Shown here: positions 6,228 to 8,412 of the stretch, piece after piece
Layout of the letters: every line of letters begins with the position of its first letter
How positions within the stretch are numbered: position 1 is the first letter of the stretch
DNA from: Hyphomicrobiales bacterium
GTDB lineage: Bacteria; Pseudomonadota; Alphaproteobacteria; Rhizobiales; Aestuariivirgaceae
Direction: 5' to 3'
Assembly: GCA_027030295.1 (NCBI GenBank)
Contig: JALVFB010000282.1
Span: 1-8,412, forward strand
DNA length: 8,412 bases
Translations under genes and position numbers: made by a program
The notes under the pieces: generated by a model
Told to the model about the DNA's origin: nothing
What the model saw: only the letters and a program-made list of their open reading frames with translations
Databases searched by the model: none

Positions 6228-6256
6228 TCTATAGCCCCGGCGGCGGCGGCTGGCAA
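6228..6256 (-). promoter_or_regulatory. Promoter candidate for eno
   Basis: On the - strand TTGCCA (6256-6251, five of six matches), a 17-bp GC-rich spacer, and TATAGA (6233-6228, four of six) form a well-spaced sigma70-type promoter. It lies just beyond the kdsA stop and would give a leader of about 60 bases. Confidence 0.55.
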
Positions 6257-6266
6257 TGCAAGGCGG

Positions 6267-7124
6267 CTATTCGGCGGCCTTGGCGATCGCGTCAAATTGC
6301 TGCAACAGCCGCACCAGGCGCGGCAGGTCGGAAAGCGGCACCATGTTCGGCCCGTCGGAGAGCGCCGCGTCCGGATGGTCGTGCGTCTCCAGGAACACCG
6401 CCGCCACCCCCACGGCCACCGCGGCGCGGGCCAGCGGCTCGACGAAACGGCGGTCGCCACCGGAGGCGCCGCCCAGGCCGCCGGGCTGCTGCACGGAATG
6501 GGTGGCGTCGAACACCACCGGCGCGCCCAGCGTTTTCAGGTGGGCCACGCCCTTGAAGTCGTTCACCAGCGTGTTGTAGCCGAAGCAACTGCCGCGCTCG
6601 GTGATCAGCACGTGCGGGTTGCCCGAATCGGTCACCTTGCGGATGGCCGGCTCCATGTCCCACGGCGCCAGGAACTGGCCCTTCTTGATGTTCACGACGC
6701 GGCCCGTCTTCGCCGCCGCGACGATGAGATCGGTCTGGCGGCAGAGGAAGGCGGGAATCTGCAAAATGTCCACGGCTTCCGCCACCGGCGCGCATTGTTC
6801 GGGCAGGTGCACGTCGGTGAGGATGGGCAGGCCGAAGCGTTCGCGAATCCCGGCGAGGATCTCGACGCCCTTTTCAAGCCCCACCCCGCGCGGGCTGTTC
6901 AGCGAGGTGCGATTGGCCTTGTCGAAGGAGGCCTTGAAGACGAGGCCGATGCCCAGCGCATCCGCCATTTCCGCCAGGCGCTCGGCCATCATCAGGGCGT
7001 GAGCGCGCGATTCGATCTGGCATGGCCCGGCGATGAGCACGAGCGGCAAGTCGTTGCCAAAACGCACCTTGCGCGCCTCGCCCACCTCCACCACCGCATG
7101 GGGCCTGTCCACGGGAGCGTTCAT
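6267..7124 (-). CDS. kdsA: KdsA: 3-deoxy-D-manno-octulosonate 8-phosphate synthase
   Basis: KdsA condenses PEP with D-arabinose 5-phosphate to make Kdo 8-phosphate, the precursor of the Kdo sugar linking lipid A to the LPS core. The 285-residue protein is the usual length. Motifs in order: LIAGPCQIES (residues 30-39), VFKASFDKANRTS, ILTDVH, IPAFLCRQTDL, VNIKKGQFLAPW, ERGSCFGYN, VVFDATHSVQQPGG, and FLETHDHPDAALSDGPNM. Cys35 in the GPC motif is at the position of the metal-binding Cys of Aquifex KdsA; the E. coli enzyme has Asn there. With the His of DATH, the Glu of LETH and the Asp of SDG this predicts the metal-dependent class. The ATG at 7124 has a weak CAGG ribosome site. It begins only 27 bases after the rpoZ terminator stem, so its own promoter must lie within or upstream of that stem, or it depends on read-through. 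Confidence 0.97.
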   Translation of the reverse strand: MNAPVDRPHAVVEVGEARKVRFGNDLPLVLIAGPCQIESRAHALMMAERLAEMADALGIGLVFKASFDKANRTSLNSPRGVGLEKGVEILAGIRERFGLPILTDVHLPEQCAPVAEAVDILQIPAFLCRQTDLIVAAAKTGRVVNIKKGQFLAPWDMEPAIRKVTDSGNPHVLITERGSCFGYNTLVNDFKGVAHLKTLGAPVVFDATHSVQQPGGLGGASGGDRRFVEPLARAAVAVGVAAVFLETHDHPDAALSDGPNMVPLSDLPRLVRLLQQFDAIAKAAE

Positions 7125-7145
7125 GACCTGAAGCCTTGCGACAGG

Positions 7146-7175
7146 AAAAGGCCCGCGACGCGGCTGGTCGCGGGC
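7146..7175 (-). terminator. Intrinsic terminator after rpoZ
   Basis: On the - strand GCCCGCGAC (7175-7167), the 7-base loop CAGCCGC and GTCGCGGGC (7159-7151) form a perfect 9-bp stem, followed by CTTTTCC. It starts 21 bases after the rpoZ stop. The T-run is short, so some read-through into kdsA is plausible. Confidence 0.8.
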
Positions 7176-7196
7176 GGTTCCGGTTGAGGTTCCGTG

Positions 7197-7589
7197 TCAG
7201 TAGCCGGAGCGCTGGGAGCCGGGGCTTTCCGCCGGCGGCAGACCCTCCAGGCCCATGAGCAGCTCTTCCTCGCTCATGCGCTCGCCTTCCACCACGTCCT
7301 CGGTTTCCTCGGCCTTCTGGCCGGCCAGCAACGGCGCCTCGGACGGCTCCGGCTCGTCCACCTCGGCGTATTTCTGCAGCGAATGCACCAGCTGCTCCTT
7401 CAGATCCTCGGCGTCGATGGTGCCATCGGCGATCTCGCGCAGCGCCACCACGGAGTTCTTGTCGTTGTCGCGATCCACGGTGAGCGGCGCGCCCTGCGCC
7501 AGCTGCCGGCCGCGGAAAGCCGCCAGCAGCACCAGCTCGAAGCGATTGGGGACCTTTTCGATGCAATCCTCGACGGTAACGCGAGCCAT
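7197..7589 (-). CDS. rpoZ: RNA polymerase omega subunit
   Basis: Omega binds the beta' subunit and helps RNA polymerase assemble. Residues 1 to about 65 are the conserved core: [33 protein letters not shown], then [14 protein letters not shown]. The protein has 130 residues against about 91 in E. coli. The extra C-terminal part (about residues 75-130) is rich in Glu, with [11 protein letters not shown] and [18 protein letters not shown], and ends in a Gly/Ser/Pro tail; such acidic extensions are common in alphaproteobacterial omega. The ATG at 7589 is preceded by a strong AGGAGAG. The gene is often next to a relA/spoT homologue; here it is next to kdsA and divergent from a dipeptidase gene. 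Confidence 0.95.
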   Translation of the reverse strand: MARVTVEDCIEKVPNRFELVLLAAFRGRQLAQGAPLTVDRDNDKNSVVALREIADGTIDAEDLKEQLVHSLQKYAEVDEPEPSEAPLLAGQKAEETEDVVEGERMSEEELLMGLEGLPPAESPGSQRSGY

Positions 7590-7611
7590 GTGTCTCTCCT
7601 GCTATCACCCT

Positions 7612-7668
7612 GCGCCGAAAGGCGCGCAACGACAAAGGTGCGCCGCCCGCCCGGACGGCACACCTTTG
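7612..7668 (-). promoter_or_regulatory. Two hairpins in the rpoZ leader
   Basis: CAAAGGTG (7633-7640) and CACCTTTG (7661-7668) are perfect 8-bp inverted arms, and after one mismatch four more base pairs follow inward (GCCG with CGGC). Nearer the gene, GCGCC-GAAA-GGCGC (7612-7625) is a second compact hairpin. Both would lie in the rpoZ 5' leader if the promoter at 7688-7716 is used. Neither has a T-run on the - strand. They could set message stability, or the first could be an operator. Confidence 0.45.
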
Positions 7669-7687
7669 CCCATATTCTCCTTCGCCT

Positions 7688-7716
7688 GATATACATGCGT
7701 CATCGCCCCCGCGCAA
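7688..7716 (-). promoter_or_regulatory. Promoter candidate for rpoZ
   Basis: On the - strand TTGCGC (7716-7711), a 17-bp spacer and TATATC (7693-7688) form a plausible sigma70 promoter, with the -10 matching at four of six bases. It would give a leader of about 90 bases containing two hairpins. Confidence 0.4.
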
Positions 7717-7770
7717 GCGGACAAAGGCGCAACATCCGCTTCACGCAGCGTTCAGGAGGAACCGCCCACG

Positions 7771-8346
7771 ATGCGATTGCCGATGCTGGAAGAGATCACG
7801 CCGCGAGAGCACGGCGTGGCGCTGGAAATCCGCTACGCAACGCCCGACAACATGGCGGGCCGGCCGATCTACGCCCATGCGCGCTGCTTCCTGCGCCCGG
7901 AAGCGGCGGCGGCATTGAAGCGGGCGGCGGCGCTGGCGCGGCATGCGGGGCTGCGGCTGGTGGTGTTCGACGGCTATCGACCGCCGCGGGCGCAGCGCAT
8001 TCTGTGGAAGGCCTGCCCCGACCCGCACTACGTGATTCCGCCGGAGGTCGGCTCCATGCACACGCGCGGAGTGGCCGTGGATCTGACGCTGGCGCGCGAG
8101 AACGGCCAACCGCTGGACATGGGCACGGACTTCGACGACATGCGCCCACTTGCCTGGCCGGCGTCGCGGGAGGTGTCGCCGGAAGCGCTGCGCAACCGCA
8201 TGTGGCTTGCCGGCATCATGCACGTGGCGGGGTTCGTGGGCATCGCCACCGAGTGGTGGCATTTCCAGTTGCCCGGAATCTGGCCTCTGCTGCCCCCTGC
8301 CCTGCTGCCTGAGGGGCCATCTGCGCTTCTGGGTGGAACCTCCTGA
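7771..8346 (+). CDS. ddpX: D-alanyl-D-alanine dipeptidase (VanX/DdpX family)
   Basis: A 191-residue zinc metallopeptidase of the M15D (VanX/DdpX) family, which hydrolyses free D-Ala-D-Ala dipeptide. The visible catalytic set is complete: DGYRP with Arg70, the zinc motif SMHTRGVAVD with His97 and Asp104, and TEWWHF with the catalytic base Glu161 and zinc ligand His164. The middle segment MGTDFDDMRPLAWP is also family-typical. There is no signal peptide, so it should be cytosolic, fitting dipeptide recycling or catabolism; no vanH/vanA-type resistance genes are in view. After residue 165 comes a hydrophobic Pro/Leu-rich tail of about 26 residues that may be less conserved. AGGAGGA lies 10 bases before the ATG at 7771. 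It is divergent from rpoZ. The symbol follows the family; the physiological substrate is inferred. Confidence 0.92.
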   Translation: MRLPMLEEITPREHGVALEIRYATPDNMAGRPIYAHARCFLRPEAAAALKRAAALARHAGLRLVVFDGYRPPRAQRILWKACPDPHYVIPPEVGSMHTRGVAVDLTLARENGQPLDMGTDFDDMRPLAWPASREVSPEALRNRMWLAGIMHVAGFVGIATEWWHFQLPGIWPLLPPALLPEGPSALLGGTS

Positions 8347-8412
8347 AAAGCCGCATATATTCGTCTTTTCTTGATTTTGCGCGCCCGAAGGCGCATATCT
8401 GAAGGGAAATCC
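8347..8412. other. Non-coding tail after the dipeptidase gene
   Basis: Sixty-six bases remain before the window ends. GCGCC-CGAA-GGCGC (8381-8394) is a 5-bp-stem hairpin, similar in form to the GCGCC-GAAA-GGCGC hairpin in the rpoZ leader. It has T-rich sequence before rather than after it on the + strand, so it is not a convincing terminator. The closing GAAGGGAAATCC may belong to a further gene outside the window. Confidence 0.35.

Noticed and set aside
6297..7187. 296-residue open frame antisense to kdsA
   Set aside because: KdsA is complete and unmistakable on the other strand.
7771..8346. Vancomycin-resistance vanX cassette
   Set aside because: The enzyme family is the same, but no vanH, vanA-type ligase or vanRS genes are visible and the setting is chromosomal housekeeping; DdpX-type dipeptide turnover is more likely.

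Overview
The window looks like chromosomal DNA of a high-GC Gram-negative bacterium, most likely an alphaproteobacterium. Reasons: a GcrA-family protein (a family typical of alphaproteobacteria), an enolase gene next to kdsA (LPS Kdo synthesis), an omega subunit with a long acidic C-terminal tail, and strong G/C preference at third codon positions. I cannot name the genus.

Layout. (1) Positions 1-1897, + strand: a tightly packed, overlapping early-gene block of a Mu-like transposable prophage or remnant. It holds the 3' end of an unrecognised gene, a GcrA-like regulator, a Mu Gam-type DNA-end protector and a GemA (Mu gp16)-type protein. In Mu, mor and then the late genes follow gemA; here the coding block stops. 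(2) Positions 1898-2667: 770 bases without a convincing gene, but rich in structure. They contain three 8-bp repeat pairs each at an 11-bp period, a 12-bp and a 19-bp perfect inverted repeat, a polypyrimidine stretch with a 13-bp repeat, a three-copy ~89-bp tandem array carrying a hairpin and GANTC sites, and a 16-bp perfect palindrome. (3) Positions 2668-3768, - strand: plsX, without the fabH that commonly follows it in alphaproteobacteria; the repeat and prophage region lies there instead. (4) Positions 3990-4790, + strand: a small secreted protein of unknown function and a DUF2267 protein, running divergently from plsX. (5) Positions 4867-7589, - strand: rpoZ, kdsA and eno, separated by a clear intrinsic terminator after rpoZ and a good promoter candidate before eno. 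(6) Positions 7771-8346, + strand: a VanX/DdpX-type D-Ala-D-Ala dipeptidase, divergent from rpoZ.

How the genes fit together. The host genes are mostly housekeeping: phospholipid precursor supply (plsX), glycolysis and PEP production (eno), use of PEP for Kdo synthesis (kdsA), RNA polymerase assembly (rpoZ) and cell-wall dipeptide turnover (ddpX-like). eno makes the PEP that KdsA consumes, so their adjacency is metabolically sensible. The most interesting part is the left third: a phage-type early operon carrying a GcrA-family regulator, next to a dense non-coding region whose tandem repeats carry GANTC (the CcrM/GcrA-associated motif in alphaproteobacteria). Any functional link between these is inference.
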